The notes under the pieces are model-generated. The model saw nothing but the letters and a program-made list of their open reading frames with translations. It had not been told where the DNA came from and made no database searches. Of a stretch of 64,000 bases of DNA, positions 1 through 9,598 are shown one piece after another; the stretch's first letter is position 1; each line of letters starts with the position of its first letter. The stretch is from Orrella marina (GTDB lineage: Bacteria > Pseudomonadota > Gammaproteobacteria > Burkholderiales > Burkholderiaceae_B). The stretch covers positions 2,604,001 to 2,668,000 of the forward strand of contig NZ_CP028901.1 in the NCBI RefSeq assembly GCF_003058465.1, read 5' to 3'. The position numbers and the translations under genes are program-made.

Positions 1-110
1 TGCACACCGTTGCGGATCATGTGAGCAACTGCGTTTCCGCCGGCTCCACCAACACCCACAACCTTGATTACTGTCCCTTTATCGGTATTTTCCAGCATTT
101 CAAATTTCAT
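1..110 (-). CDS. ftsZ: FtsZ, cell division tubulin homologue (N-terminal fragment, cut by window edge)
   Basis: Only the first 36 codons are in the window. The peptide begins MKFEMLENTDKGTVIKVVGV and continues with GGAGGNAVAHMI, the start of the conserved FtsZ Rossmann-like GTP-binding region. FtsZ polymerises into the Z-ring at midcell and recruits the divisome. The gene lies 109 nt downstream of ftsA on the same strand, the standard end of a dcw cluster. The start ATG is preceded by a purine-rich stretch. The identification is firm because of both sequence and position, although most of the protein cannot be checked here. Confidence 0.96.
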   Translation of the reverse strand, partial: MKFEMLENTDKGTVIKVVGVGGAGGNAVAHMIRNGV

Positions 111-219
111 GTTTGACTCCCTCAAGTCGTTTAATCAATTAGTCCCCCGTTACCACCGCTTTGTCCTGACGTTGCAGTCAAGAACAAACCGCTTTGTCAC
201 GCACTGCCTGGACCAGTAC

Positions 220-1446
220 TCAGTGCATGAACCATTCCTTCATTCTTGCGAGAAGTCGCTGAAAGCTTCCGCTCTGCTGCGCGACCTTCCTACCTCGCAA
301 CCTCTGAACGCGAGCCTCCCCGAGCAGTCCCATCACCGTCGAAAATCGCGGGCTACGCATCACATCAGCCAGCCCACCTTCATACTCGGGAACTGCCACT
401 CGAACCGGCTTCAAAAACACATCTTCGGCCAGCTCGACAATGCCCGGCATCATGGAAGTCCCGCCGGTCAGCACAACACCAGATGCGAGCAGATCGTCAT
501 ACCCGGAATCGCGGATCACCTGTTGAACCAGTCCGAACAGCTCCTCGACCCTCGGTTCGATGACTGCACCGAGGGCCTGACGATTGACCAGTCGCGGACC
601 GCGGTCGCCTAGCCCTGGCACCTCGACCATGTCATCCGGACTTGCAAGCACCTGCTTGGCAACACCGAACCTGAGCTTGATATCCTCTGCATCAGGTGTG
701 GGCGTACGCAGCATGGCCGCGATGTCACTTGTAATCTGGTCTCCTGCGATTGGCAGAACGGCCGTATGTCGAATGGCGCCCGATGTATAGATCGCCACAT
801 CCGTGGTTCCACCACCGATATCAACCAGGACCACCCCGAGCTCACGCTCATCGGGCGTCAGGCAAGACAGGCTTGAAGCAAGTGGTTGCAGGATCAGATC
901 CTGCACCTCGAGTCCGCAACGCCTGACGCATTTCACAATGTTCTGTGCTGCGCTGACCGCCCCCGTCACAATATGCACCTTGACTTCAAGCCGCAAAGCG
1001 CTCATGCCAATGGGTTCGCGAATGTCTTCCTGACCGTCAACGATGAATTCCTGGGTCAGGACATGAAGGACTTGCTGATCGGTCGGAATGCTGACTGCCT
1101 TCGCGGTTTCAATCACGCGCGCAACGTCGGTTACTGTCACTTCCTTGTCCTTGACGGCAACCATGCCACTCGAGTTAAAGCTGCGGATGTGATTGCCTGC
1201 AATCCCTGTATAGACCTCTCGAATCTTGCAGTCTGCCATCAGTTCGGCCTCTTCCAGTGCACGCTGGATTGAGTTAACCGTACTCTCAATGTTGACGACG
1301 ACGCCTTTGCGCATGCCCTTGGACTCATGCTGTCCCAGGCCGAGCACTTCAAACCGCCCCTCAGGCAACACCTGGGCAACCACGGCAACCACCTTGCTGG
1401 TACCAATATCTAGAGCGACGATCAGATCTTTGATGTCACGGGTCAT
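220..1446 (-). CDS. ftsA: FtsA, actin-like membrane tether of the Z-ring
   Basis: A 408-residue protein of the actin/Hsp70 ATPase fold that binds FtsZ and anchors it to the inner membrane. Visible motifs are the phosphate-1 loop LDIGTSKVVAVVA near residue 11, the DIGGGTTDVAIYTSG phosphate-2 region and the TGGTSMMPG adenosine motif near the C terminus. The last residues (FQRLLARMKEWFMH) look like the amphipathic membrane-targeting helix. The frame stays open upstream to 1512, but that extension would run into ftsQ; the start at 1446 (MTRDIKDLIV) lies 4 nt after the ftsQ stop and gives the usual FtsA length. ftsQ-ftsA-ftsZ is the classical order. Confidence 0.97.
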   Translation of the reverse strand: MTRDIKDLIVALDIGTSKVVAVVAQVLPEGRFEVLGLGQHESKGMRKGVVVNIESTVNSIQRALEEAELMADCKIREVYTGIAGNHIRSFNSSGMVAVKDKEVTVTDVARVIETAKAVSIPTDQQVLHVLTQEFIVDGQEDIREPIGMSALRLEVKVHIVTGAVSAAQNIVKCVRRCGLEVQDLILQPLASSLSCLTPDERELGVVLVDIGGGTTDVAIYTSGAIRHTAVLPIAGDQITSDIAAMLRTPTPDAEDIKLRFGVAKQVLASPDDMVEVPGLGDRGPRLVNRQALGAVIEPRVEELFGLVQQVIRDSGYDDLLASGVVLTGGTSMMPGIVELAEDVFLKPVRVAVPEYEGGLADVMRSPRFSTVMGLLGEARVQRLRGRKVAQQSGSFQRLLARMKEWFMH

Positions 1447-1450
1447 GGCC

Positions 1451-2257
1451 TTAACGCTTCTTCTCGGGTTGAACAGATTCCGGCAACTCGGCCAGGGTAA
1501 GTGCGAACCCATTCGGGTATCGCAAGTCGGCGTGGGTCACGGTGCGGCCTTTGAGCCGTTCCTGTGCCACCGGCCACACTTTCACAAAACGTTCGATTCG
1601 TTCGCCAAATGGCAGCGCACCTGGCACACCGGCCTGGGGATCGGGTGCTTCTGCACCGGGATCTCGCCCAATCTCCAGCGTCATACCGTTCGACAGGCTG
1701 GCTTGCAGAGCATAGCGATCTGATAGCGAGAGCGAGCGAACCGTGAGGCCCAGACTCTCGAACCAGCGTCCCAGTTCTGCATACCGCTGCACCATCAGAG
1801 ATTCCGTACCATCTGGTCCATTGAGCTGCGCAAGACTCGCCTCGTCCTCGAGTGCTGCCCGGTTCGCAGTAAACACTTCTCCCCAGGTGTTGATCATCTG
1901 ACTCTCGTTCCACAAAGCCAGCGGCTGCTGCTCCTCGATCGTGACACGCAATTTGTCTGGCCAGACCCGTCTGACCCCGGCCCGGCGAACCCATCCTGCT
2001 GACTCGAACACTTCGCGTGCCGCATCCAGGTTGAGTGTGAAGAAACTCCCCTCCAGTCGACCGGCAATGGCACTCCGAATCAGCTCTGGCGAGACATGCA
2101 CAAATGGCGTGTCTGGTGCCGGCTCGATCTCGATGCGTTCGATTTCGAAGACGGGCATTCGAACCAGCCATGCCACGCCTGCCGCCAGCAACGCGAGCGT
2201 AGCCAATACCATCAGGGAATTGGCTAAAGCGTTGATCAGGCGAGCTTCGTTCCACAC
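1451..2257 (-). CDS. ftsQ: FtsQ, POTRA-domain divisome protein
   Basis: A 268-residue bitopic inner-membrane protein. A short cytoplasmic start (MWNEARLINALANS) is followed by one membrane helix at about residues 14-32. A periplasmic POTRA domain follows (about 36-105, with IERIEIEPAP and the TLNLDAAREVFESAGWVRRA segment typical of FtsQ), then the beta domain. FtsQ links FtsL and FtsB to the earlier divisome proteins. It sits between ddlB and ftsA, 3 nt and 4 nt away, so the genes are almost certainly cotranscribed. Length and domain order are normal for betaproteobacterial FtsQ. Confidence 0.96.
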   Translation of the reverse strand: MWNEARLINALANSLMVLATLALLAAGVAWLVRMPVFEIERIEIEPAPDTPFVHVSPELIRSAIAGRLEGSFFTLNLDAAREVFESAGWVRRAGVRRVWPDKLRVTIEEQQPLALWNESQMINTWGEVFTANRAALEDEASLAQLNGPDGTESLMVQRYAELGRWFESLGLTVRSLSLSDRYALQASLSNGMTLEIGRDPGAEAPDPQAGVPGALPFGERIERFVKVWPVAQERLKGRTVTHADLRYPNGFALTLAELPESVQPEKKR

Positions 2258-2260
2258 GCA

Positions 2261-3238
2261 TTACTCCTTGACACCCGTCGATACTGACGACGGCGTGGGA
2301 CTGACCTTGCAACTTGCCTGGGCAAGGATGCGCTCGCACAACTCCGCGTAAGAAACACCTACGGCTTTCGCGGCCATAGGCACCAGCGAATGGCTGGTCA
2401 TCCCTGGCGAGGTGTTAACCTCCAGAAGCCAGGGCTGTTCGTTGCCGTCGAGCATGATGTCCACGCGCCCCCATCCGCTGCAACCAATGGAGAGGTACGC
2501 ATCTCTGGCCAGATCCATGACTTTGCGAGCCACCACATCACTCAGTGGTGCGGGGCAAAGGTATTGCGTGTCATCCGAGAAATACTTGTGCTCGTAGTCA
2601 TACTGGCCACCTGGAGCGACAATCTCGATGACTGGCAAGGCCTGGGCGTCCTGACCTTCGCCCAGAATTGCAACTGTCAGCTCTCTTCCACGGATAAACT
2701 GCTCGGCCAGCACCAGCCTGTCAAACTGTCTCGCATTCGCATAAGCCTGCGCCAGATCGGGCGCCGACTGCACCTGATACAGGCCCAGCGTCGAGCCTTC
2801 ATTGGGCGCCTTCAGAATCATTGGCAGACCGAGCTCCTGAACGAGCCCATCCAGATCAGCTTCATCAGCCAGAACCCGGCAATGCGGGGTGGGCAAGCCA
2901 TCTTGCTGCCAGAGTCGCTTGGTGGTGATCTTGTCCATGGCGATTGCACACGCCTGATGCCCGCTACCTGTGTAAGGTATCTGCAGGAGCTCAAGCGCGC
3001 CCTGCATCGTGCCGTCCTCACCGAAGCGTCCATGCAGGGTAATAAAAACCCGATCAAACCCCTCGCTCACCAAATCACTCAAAGGCTTGCTGGCCGTGTC
3101 GAACAGGTGTGCATCCACGCCCCGACTCAGCAAGGCCGCATGGACCCCTTGGCCAGACATCAATGACACCTCCCGTTCAGCCGAACGTCCCCCGTACAGA
3201 ACCGCAACCTTACCCAACTGTTTGACCATGGTCTTCAT
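2261..3238 (-). CDS. ddlB: D-alanine--D-alanine ligase
   Basis: A 325-residue ATP-grasp enzyme that joins two D-Ala in the cytoplasm to make the dipeptide MurF adds to the UDP-muramyl tripeptide. The N-terminal [20 protein letters not shown] is a Ddl hallmark, followed by [20 protein letters not shown] and, near the C terminus, the metal- and product-binding segment [18 protein letters not shown]. The start overlaps the murC stop by 4 nt. The dcw location and length favour the DdlB name over a second, unlinked DdlA. The first methionine is used; an alternative at residue 4 would remove three residues. Confidence 0.97.
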   Translation of the reverse strand: MKTMVKQLGKVAVLYGGRSAEREVSLMSGQGVHAALLSRGVDAHLFDTASKPLSDLVSEGFDRVFITLHGRFGEDGTMQGALELLQIPYTGSGHQACAIAMDKITTKRLWQQDGLPTPHCRVLADEADLDGLVQELGLPMILKAPNEGSTLGLYQVQSAPDLAQAYANARQFDRLVLAEQFIRGRELTVAILGEGQDAQALPVIEIVAPGGQYDYEHKYFSDDTQYLCPAPLSDVVARKVMDLARDAYLSIGCSGWGRVDIMLDGNEQPWLLEVNTSPGMTSHSLVPMAAKAVGVSYAELCERILAQASCKVSPTPSSVSTGVKE

Positions 3239-4647
3239 GCTGCCTCCTTCAGCTGCACTGCAAGCATCCCGGGTACGCGGCTGATCGAGCCGGCTCCCAT
3301 CACCAGAAACACATCTCCATCCCTGGCAAATGACCTGATCGCCTCTGGCATTTCATCAATCGTCTCGACAAAAAGTGGTTCCACCTTTCCGCTAACCCGC
3401 AACCCTCTGGCAAGCGCACGGCCATCAGCCGCCACAAGTGGGGGCTCGCCAGCCGCATAGACCTCAGTGAGCAGAACCGCATCCGCCATACCCATCACCT
3501 TCACAAAATCCTCAAAACAGTCGCGAGTACGCGTGTAACGGTGCGGCTGGAACACCAGTACGACCCGTCTTCCAGGCCAGGCACCGCGCGCTGCGCTGAT
3601 CGTTGCAAGCATCTCCGCGGGATGGTGTCCGTAGTCGTCAACCACGAGAAACTCACCGCCGCCCTGCTCAGCAACATACGGACCGCTCACAGTGAATCGT
3701 CGCCCGACACCATCAAAATCCCTGAGCGCACCCTGGATTGCCTGATCCTCGACACCGAGTTCGGTCGCTATCGAGATGGCCGCCAGCGCATTGCGTACGT
3801 TATGCTCTCCCGGGAGATTCAGCACGATGTCAAGCGGCTCATATGTCGTGCCATGAAGATTACGAACGACTTTGAATCGCATGCTTGTCTGATCAGCGGC
3901 CACGTCCATGGCCCGAACATGTGCTTGTTCCGAAAGCCCGTAAGTCACCATCGGCCGGGAAACAAAAGGCATGATTTCACGGACGTTGGCGTCATCAACG
4001 CAGACAACTGCACTTCCGTAGAACGGCAGGCACTGGACAAACTCGACAAACGCCTGCTTGAGCTTTGCCACATCATGGCCGTAAGTGTCCATGTGGTCAG
4101 CGTCAATGTTGGTGATGATTGCCATCACGGGCGAGAGCTTCAGAAACGATGCGTCTGACTCGTCCGCCTCTGCGACCAGATACTCACCCTGACCAAGCCC
4201 CGCGTTGGAACCTGCCGAGTTCAGACGCCCGCCGATCACAAAGGTCGGATCGAGACCGCCTGACGCCAGTACACTGGCCACCAGACTGGTTGTGGTGGTC
4301 TTGCCATGCGTACCTGCCACCGCGATACCCCGTTTCAGGCGCATCAGCTCTGCCAGCATGACAACCCTGGGAACGACCGGAGTGCCTCGGCGGCGAGCGG
4401 CCAGAACTTCAGGGTTATTGCCGGCCACAGCTGTGGAGGTCACAACGACATGTGCTCCATCCACATGAGCGGCATCGTGACCAATAAAAACCTTTGCGCC
4501 TAGTGAAGCCAACCTCTGCGTGACCGCACTTGCCTGCAGATCCGAACCTGACACGTCGTATCCGAGGTTCAGCAGCACCTCCGCGATGCCGCTCATACCA
4601 GAACCGCCAATTCCCACGAAATGGATGAGCTGAATGCGGTGTTTCAT
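3235..4647 (-). CDS. murC: UDP-N-acetylmuramate--L-alanine ligase (MurC)
   Basis: A 470-residue cytoplasmic Mur ligase that adds L-Ala to UDP-MurNAc using ATP. The N-terminal Rossmann-like domain opens with [19 protein letters not shown] (residues 9-27). The central ATPase loop [10 protein letters not shown] is at about 112-121. [16 protein letters not shown] and the [12 protein letters not shown] motif of the C-terminal domain follow. The frame is open 41 codons further upstream, but that part overlaps murG and has no Mur similarity; the start [10 protein letters not shown] at 4647 gives a 4-nt ATGA overlap with murG. Confidence 0.97.
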   Translation of the reverse strand: MKHRIQLIHFVGIGGSGMSGIAEVLLNLGYDVSGSDLQASAVTQRLASLGAKVFIGHDAAHVDGAHVVVTSTAVAGNNPEVLAARRRGTPVVPRVVMLAELMRLKRGIAVAGTHGKTTTTSLVASVLASGGLDPTFVIGGRLNSAGSNAGLGQGEYLVAEADESDASFLKLSPVMAIITNIDADHMDTYGHDVAKLKQAFVEFVQCLPFYGSAVVCVDDANVREIMPFVSRPMVTYGLSEQAHVRAMDVAADQTSMRFKVVRNLHGTTYEPLDIVLNLPGEHNVRNALAAISIATELGVEDQAIQGALRDFDGVGRRFTVSGPYVAEQGGGEFLVVDDYGHHPAEMLATISAARGAWPGRRVVLVFQPHRYTRTRDCFEDFVKVMGMADAVLLTEVYAAGEPPLVAADGRALARGLRVSGKVEPLFVETIDEMPEAIRSFARDGDVFLVMGAGSISRVPGMLAVQLKEAA

Positions 4648-5720
4648 GATGATCTCCTCATGCAGTCCACGCAATGCTGCGCGATCTCGATTGCTGCATC
4701 GTTTTTTGCGAACTGCCGGGCTCTGATGGCATAGGCCGCCAGGTCCTTGCGATCCTGCACTTCTATCCATCTGGCTAGCCAGTCGACCGCCAGTTCTGTT
4801 TGCTGCCGCAAGACTGCGGCGTCCTGCTCGACCAGGTAATTTGCATTCGCTGTCTGGTGGTCATCCACGGCAAACGGGAACGGCACAAACAAGGCGGCTA
4901 CACCGGCGGCTGCCACTTCCGATACGGTCATGGCGCCGGCTCTGCATATCATCAGATCGGCCTGTGCCATTGCACTGGCCATGTCATCTATAAACGCCAC
5001 GCACTGCGCCTTGACACCTAATTGCGCATATCGCTGCCTCAAGGCTTCAATATGCACTTGACCCGATTGGTGCATGACTGTGGGACGCGACGATTCTGGC
5101 ATGCGTCCAAGCGCATCAGGAACAACCTCGTTCAAGGCAAGCGCACCCAGGCTTCCGCCCACGATCAGCAGTCGCAGAGGACCCTGGCGCTGTGCATACC
5201 TGACGTCAGGCGACTCAACCCGTGTCATTGACTCGCGCACAGGATTACCCACCCAGACCCCGTTGGGGAGGGCATCAGGAAATCCAGTCAGAACCCGTCT
5301 TGCTATCCTGGCTAGCCAGCGATTGCTCATTCCTGCGATCGCGTTCTGCTCATGCAGCACGATCGGAACGCGGGCCAGCCATGCAGCCACACCGCCAGGG
5401 GCAGAAACATACCCGCCCATGCCCAGTACAACCGCAGGCCGGTCCTTCAGCATAATGAAGAACAGGCGCAATACCGACGCCCCAAGCGAGAACGGGGCTT
5501 TAATCTGCTGGAACAGACCCTTGCCGCGTACACCTGCAAATCGCGTTGCAACCATCTCGAATCCGGCAGGTGGAACAAGACGACCTTCCATACGGTCCGG
5601 ATTGCCCAGCCAGCGAACGTTGTAGCCTTGGCCTCGCAGGGCTTCGGCCACAGCCAGCCCAGGCACGATGTGCCCCCCTGTACCACCCGCCATCACCCAG
5701 ATCGTCGGAGTGCGCTTCAT
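4644..5720 (-). CDS. murG: MurG, lipid II-forming N-acetylglucosaminyltransferase
   Basis: A 358-residue GT-B fold glycosyltransferase on the cytoplasmic face of the membrane that transfers GlcNAc from UDP-GlcNAc to lipid I, giving lipid II. The first glycine-rich loop [17 protein letters not shown] is at residues 13-29, the second ([19 protein letters not shown]) is near residue 100, and the C-terminal UDP-GlcNAc site has [19 protein letters not shown]. It overlaps murC by 4 nt. The upstream ftsW frame runs 221 nt into this gene, which I attribute to a one-base shift in ftsW rather than to anything in murG. Confidence 0.97.
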   Translation of the reverse strand: MKRTPTIWVMAGGTGGHIVPGLAVAEALRGQGYNVRWLGNPDRMEGRLVPPAGFEMVATRFAGVRGKGLFQQIKAPFSLGASVLRLFFIMLKDRPAVVLGMGGYVSAPGGVAAWLARVPIVLHEQNAIAGMSNRWLARIARRVLTGFPDALPNGVWVGNPVRESMTRVESPDVRYAQRQGPLRLLIVGGSLGALALNEVVPDALGRMPESSRPTVMHQSGQVHIEALRQRYAQLGVKAQCVAFIDDMASAMAQADLMICRAGAMTVSEVAAAGVAALFVPFPFAVDDHQTANANYLVEQDAAVLRQQTELAVDWLARWIEVQDRKDLAAYAIRARQFAKNDAAIEIAQHCVDCMRRSS

Positions 5721-6909
5721 ACTCGCCCCCTCGCATCAGAACCCGGTTCTCAAAGTCGACCCTTGCCACCAGGGCAATCGCAACAATGTTCATGACCAGG
5801 CCCGACCCACCGTAACTGATCAGGGGCATAGTCAATCCCTTGGTTGGCAATAAACCGAGACAAACCCCAATATTGATGAAGGTCTGGACACCGAACCAGA
5901 TTCCGACGCCTTGTGCGACCAGGCCGCTGAACACTCTGTCCATTGCGATTGCCTGTCGACCAATCTCGAACGCACGCGAAATCAGAATCGCGAACAGTCC
6001 GACCACCAGGGCTATACCGATAAATCCAAGCTCCTCGCCGACCACTGAAATGATGAAATCCGTATGGGCCTCGGGCAGGTAATGGAGCTTCTCTATACTC
6101 GAACCCAGACCGACTCCGAACCACTCTCCTCGTCCGACCGCAATCAGCGATTGTGACAGCTGATACGCACTTCCATACATGTTCTCCGGGTTCCAGGGAT
6201 CGAGGTAGGCAAACAGGCGGGCGCGGCGCCATGGCGAGAGCCAGATCAAGGCAAAAAACAGCGACACCAGCATAAAGACCAGACCAGAGAAGACCTTGCC
6301 ATTAATCCCTCCAAGGAACAGGATGCCCATCGCGATGGCCATGATCACAATCAGGGCGCCCAGATCCGGTTCAAGCAACAACAAGGTACCCACCACGCCC
6401 ATCGCAAGAGCCATGGGCAGAAATCCGTTAATGAAGCTGTGCATCTGGTGCTGCTTGCGCACGACATAGTCCGCGGCATACAGCACTGCGACGACTTTCA
6501 TCAGTTCAGACGGTTGAAAATTAAAAGGACCGAGACGAATCCACCGGCTCGCTCCGTTTACTTCGTGGCCGATCACCGGAGTCAGAACGAGCAACAGCAA
6601 CAAGACAGCGAGGCCAAACAGGGGCAAAGTCAGCTTCTGCACAGCAGTGAGCGGAGTCATCCAGACCAGAAAACCAAACGCCAGACCTACGATCATGAAC
6701 AGGGAGTGTCTACCAGCAAAAAAGTAGCGTCCCACGCTCCCGAATCTCGGTCCATCTGCCAATGCGATCGAGGCTGAGTAAACCATCAGGATGCCAAACG
6801 CCAGCAAAGCCGCAGCCGATGCCAGCAACAACATATCGTACTGGCGCATGGTTGTACGGCCAGGTCTGACCGCATTGACTCCCTGAGTGAGATCGGCAAA
6901 AAGTGTCAT
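5500..6909 (-). CDS. ftsW: FtsW, SEDS-family septal peptidoglycan glycosyltransferase (3' end frameshifted)
   Basis: An integral membrane SEDS polymerase that works with FtsI at the septum. Recognisable segments are [50 protein letters not shown] and [19 protein letters not shown], and about ten membrane helices are apparent. The protein should end shortly after NRVLMRGG. As given, the frame instead continues about 70 codons of non-FtsW sequence through the start of murG to 5500. Adding one G to the run of five (plus-strand C at 5726-5730) gives RGGRV followed by a TGA that overlaps the murG ATG by 4 nt (true end near 5717), matching the neighbouring junctions. The upstream part to 6909 is normal and overlaps murD by 4 nt. 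Confidence 0.93.
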   Translation of the reverse strand: MTLFADLTQGVNAVRPGRTTMRQYDMLLLASAAALLAFGILMVYSASIALADGPRFGSVGRYFFAGRHSLFMIVGLAFGFLVWMTPLTAVQKLTLPLFGLAVLLLLLVLTPVIGHEVNGASRWIRLGPFNFQPSELMKVVAVLYAADYVVRKQHQMHSFINGFLPMALAMGVVGTLLLLEPDLGALIVIMAIAMGILFLGGINGKVFSGLVFMLVSLFFALIWLSPWRRARLFAYLDPWNPENMYGSAYQLSQSLIAVGRGEWFGVGLGSSIEKLHYLPEAHTDFIISVVGEELGFIGIALVVGLFAILISRAFEIGRQAIAMDRVFSGLVAQGVGIWFGVQTFINIGVCLGLLPTKGLTMPLISYGGSGLVMNIVAIALVARVDFENRVLMRGGEYEAHSDDLGDGGWYRGAHRAWAGCGRSPARPRLQRSLAGQSGPYGRSSCSTCRIRDGCNAICRCTRQGSVPAD

Positions 6910-8429
6910 GCCACCTCCCCTTGAGCCAGCGCCAGTTCATGCACAGCGTCCACGAACATGTCACCGCGATGCCCGTAACCCTTGAACATGTCAAAGCTCG
7001 CGCAAGCAGGCGACAAGAGCACGACCTGCCCCGGGTCGGCCAGCGCAAATGCTGTCTGCACAGCACTATCCATGGAGTCTGCTCTTGCGCAACGAACGCC
7101 ACGCGCCTCAAACGTGTCACATAGCAGCTGCGCATCGGTACCCATCAAAACGGCCTGGCCTCCATGACGGGCAAGAGCTTTTGCGAGGGGCTCGAAATCC
7201 TGGCCTTTGGCTAGTCCGCCCGCAATCAGAACAACCTGCTTGCCCAGACCCTCGATTCCTGCCAATGTGGCACCAACGTTGGTGCCTTTGCTGTCGTTAT
7301 AGAAGTCAACTTCCCTGACCGTTCTTACAAACCGCATACGGTGAGGCTCACCGTCGTAGTCTGAAGCGGCTTTCAGGATTGGTGTCCATGCCACCCCCGC
7401 TGCGCGAGCCAGACATGCAGCAGCCAGCACATTGAGCGCGTTGTGATGACCCACCAGAGCAAGTGCCTCGGCCGGCATGAGCCGCACCTGACGCCCACTC
7501 TCCCGAACAGGCTCAGGATCACTTTTACGGCGCCTCGGACGCGGAGCATCGTCAAATTCGGTTGCCTGAACCTCGACCAGCCAGACCATCCCTTGTTGCG
7601 ACTGCAACCCGAGATCCCCAGTCAGTGCGGGTACACCACCGCCGAAGCTGCGCACGTGAAGACTGTCTGATGCGGGCACCATTGCCATCACTGCCGGATC
7701 ATCACGGTTGACAATCTTGATTTGCGCCATGTCCAGAATTCGTGATTTGGCGTCACAATAAGCCTGCATTGTTCCATGCCAGTCCAGATGGTCCTGACTA
7801 ACGTTCAGAACAGTCGCAGCAGTCATGCGTAAAGACTGGGTCGTCATTAACTGAAAGCTCGAAAGCTCAAGCACCCACACTTCCGGAAGCGCATCTGTGT
7901 CGAGCACCATCATCAAGGCATCCAGTGCGGCCGGGCTGATGTTGCCCGCTGCGACAGTACTCCAGCCCGATGTCTCGACCATGCGTCTCGTCAGGGCGGT
8001 CACTGTTGTCTTGCCATTGGTACCTGTCACGCCCAGAACCTTTGGGGTGTACTGACGATCTGCCTGCAAATCTTGCAAGGCACGCGCAAACAGTTCCATT
8101 TCGCCAACAATCTGCGCACCCGCGTGCTTCAGGTGTTCCAACCAGGCCTTGACGGGGTGTTCATCGGGAGAGAGGCCCGGACTGATCACAGCCAGCGTTA
8201 CAGCCTCGAACAAAGTCTCAGGCGGCTCCTGCCTCCCAAAATGGACAACCATGTCAGACCCGATCTCTGAGAAAAGTGCCTCGCTGCCGGGCGGATTCTC
8301 ACGGGTATCGAGTAACCGGACGTCGAACCCCTGGCGTTTTAGCCAGCGAGCACTGGCCGCACCGGTCTGGCCCAGGCCAATTACCAGCGCAATCCTGTCT
8401 TCGCGGGAGGGGTTCAGTTGCGTACTCAT
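6906..8429 (-). CDS. murD: UDP-N-acetylmuramoylalanine--D-glutamate ligase (MurD)
   Basis: A 507-residue Mur ligase that adds D-Glu to UDP-MurNAc-L-Ala. The N-terminal UDP-binding domain begins [20 protein letters not shown]. The ATPase loop [18 protein letters not shown] is near residue 131, followed by the DHLDWHG motif and, in the C-terminal domain, [18 protein letters not shown] and [17 protein letters not shown]. Compared with E. coli MurD (about 438 residues) it is long: an extra charged segment around residues 270-310 (contains [18 protein letters not shown]) sits before the family-typical region resumes, probably a surface loop. It overlaps mraY and ftsW by 4 nt each. Confidence 0.96.
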   Translation of the reverse strand: MSTQLNPSREDRIALVIGLGQTGAASARWLKRQGFDVRLLDTRENPPGSEALFSEIGSDMVVHFGRQEPPETLFEAVTLAVISPGLSPDEHPVKAWLEHLKHAGAQIVGEMELFARALQDLQADRQYTPKVLGVTGTNGKTTVTALTRRMVETSGWSTVAAGNISPAALDALMMVLDTDALPEVWVLELSSFQLMTTQSLRMTAATVLNVSQDHLDWHGTMQAYCDAKSRILDMAQIKIVNRDDPAVMAMVPASDSLHVRSFGGGVPALTGDLGLQSQQGMVWLVEVQATEFDDAPRPRRRKSDPEPVRESGRQVRLMPAEALALVGHHNALNVLAAACLARAAGVAWTPILKAASDYDGEPHRMRFVRTVREVDFYNDSKGTNVGATLAGIEGLGKQVVLIAGGLAKGQDFEPLAKALARHGGQAVLMGTDAQLLCDTFEARGVRCARADSMDSAVQTAFALADPGQVVLLSPACASFDMFKGYGHRGDMFVDAVHELALAQGEVA

Positions 8430-9598
8430 CTTATTTTCAGGGAAGAAAGTCCAACCAGCACCAGCATCATGCTGATGATCCAGAATCGCACGACAACCTG
8501 GGTTTCCTTCCAGCCACCCACTTCGAAATGGTGGTGCAAAGGTGCCATGCGCAATATTCGTCTTCCCTCTCCGTATCGCTTCTTGGTGTATTTGAAGTAA
8601 GTGACTTGAATCATCACGGACAACGTTTCGGCTACAAAGACGCCGCCCATGATGAACAGCACGATCTCCTGCCGGACAATGATGGCAATCGTCCCAAGCA
8701 TGCCGCCCAGGGCAAGCGCACCAACATCACCCATAAAAACCTGCGCGGGATAGGCGTTAAACCAGAGAAACGCAAGTCCTGCACCTGCGAGGGCTGCACA
8801 CAGAACCATCAATTCGGATGCGCCGGGGATATACGGAAACAGCAGATACTTTGAGTAATCGACGCGCCCAACTACGTAGGCAAAGATGCCCAATGCGGCA
8901 CCGACCATGACGGTAGGCATGATCGCAAGACCATCCAGACCATCCGTCAGGTTGACTGCATTGCTGGTGCCAACAATGACAAACCATGACAGCGCTACAA
9001 ATCCGAACACACCCAGGGGATAGCTGACCGACTTGAAAAACGGCACGATCAGATCTGCCCGATTCGGCAGTGGCATGGTCATTCCGCTCGCGATCCAGTC
9101 CCGAAACAGAGGCCAGAGCTCGGCATTGGCAGGCGCTGAAATGGCGAATGCAAGATACACGGAAGCCAGCAGGCCGATCAGCGCCTGCCAGAAAAATTTC
9201 TTTCGTGCGGACATGCCCTCAGGATCCCGGTAGACCACCTTGCGGTAGTCATCGAGCCAGCCAATCCATCCAAAGCCGAGCGTGACAATCAATACAACCC
9301 AGACGAAGCGGTTAGTCCAGTCCGCCCACAGGAGCGTACTGATACCAATACTGATGAGGATCAGGGCGCCGCCCATCGTCGGCGTACCGGTCTTGGCCAG
9401 GTGTGTTTGCGGTCCATACTGACGAACCGCTTGCCCGATCTTGAGTTCGGCAAGCCGGCGAATCACGAAGGGCCCGGCTACCAGGCCAATCAGCAAAGCG
9501 GTTGCACATGCAAGCACCGCTCTGAGCGTGATGTACTCGAAAACGGAAAACCCGCGAAAATGGTGTTCGGCTAACCAGCCAAAAAGCTCAACCAGCAT
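8426..9598 (-). CDS. mraY: MraY, phospho-MurNAc-pentapeptide translocase
   Basis: A 390-residue polytopic inner-membrane enzyme that transfers phospho-MurNAc-pentapeptide to undecaprenyl phosphate, giving lipid I. About ten hydrophobic segments are present. Signature segments are [45 protein letters not shown] (catalytic aspartates), [17 protein letters not shown] and the C-terminal [15 protein letters not shown]. The start overlaps the murE-murF stop by 11 nt and the stop overlaps murD by 4 nt, so translation is probably coupled. Confidence 0.97.
   Translation of the reverse strand: MLVELFGWLAEHHFRGFSVFEYITLRAVLACATALLIGLVAGPFVIRRLAELKIGQAVRQYGPQTHLAKTGTPTMGGALILISIGISTLLWADWTNRFVWVVLIVTLGFGWIGWLDDYRKVVYRDPEGMSARKKFFWQALIGLLASVYLAFAISAPANAELWPLFRDWIASGMTMPLPNRADLIVPFFKSVSYPLGVFGFVALSWFVIVGTSNAVNLTDGLDGLAIMPTVMVGAALGIFAYVVGRVDYSKYLLFPYIPGASELMVLCAALAGAGLAFLWFNAYPAQVFMGDVGALALGGMLGTIAIIVRQEIVLFIMGGVFVAETLSVMIQVTYFKYTKKRYGEGRRILRMAPLHHHFEVGGWKETQVVVRFWIISMMLVLVGLSSLKIR

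Noticed and set aside
1443..2339. 298-codon ORF overlapping ftsQ in another frame
   Set aside because: It is low-complexity Arg/Cys-rich and overlaps clear ftsQ, with no known family.
2390..3166. 258-codon plus-strand ORF over ddlB, and a similar 273-codon ORF at 55298-56119 over ribBX
   Set aside because: Both lie antisense to convincing genes and have no motif.
5500..5716. Possible novel C-terminal domain of FtsW
   Set aside because: The added residues are murG DNA read out of frame, and one added G restores a standard end.
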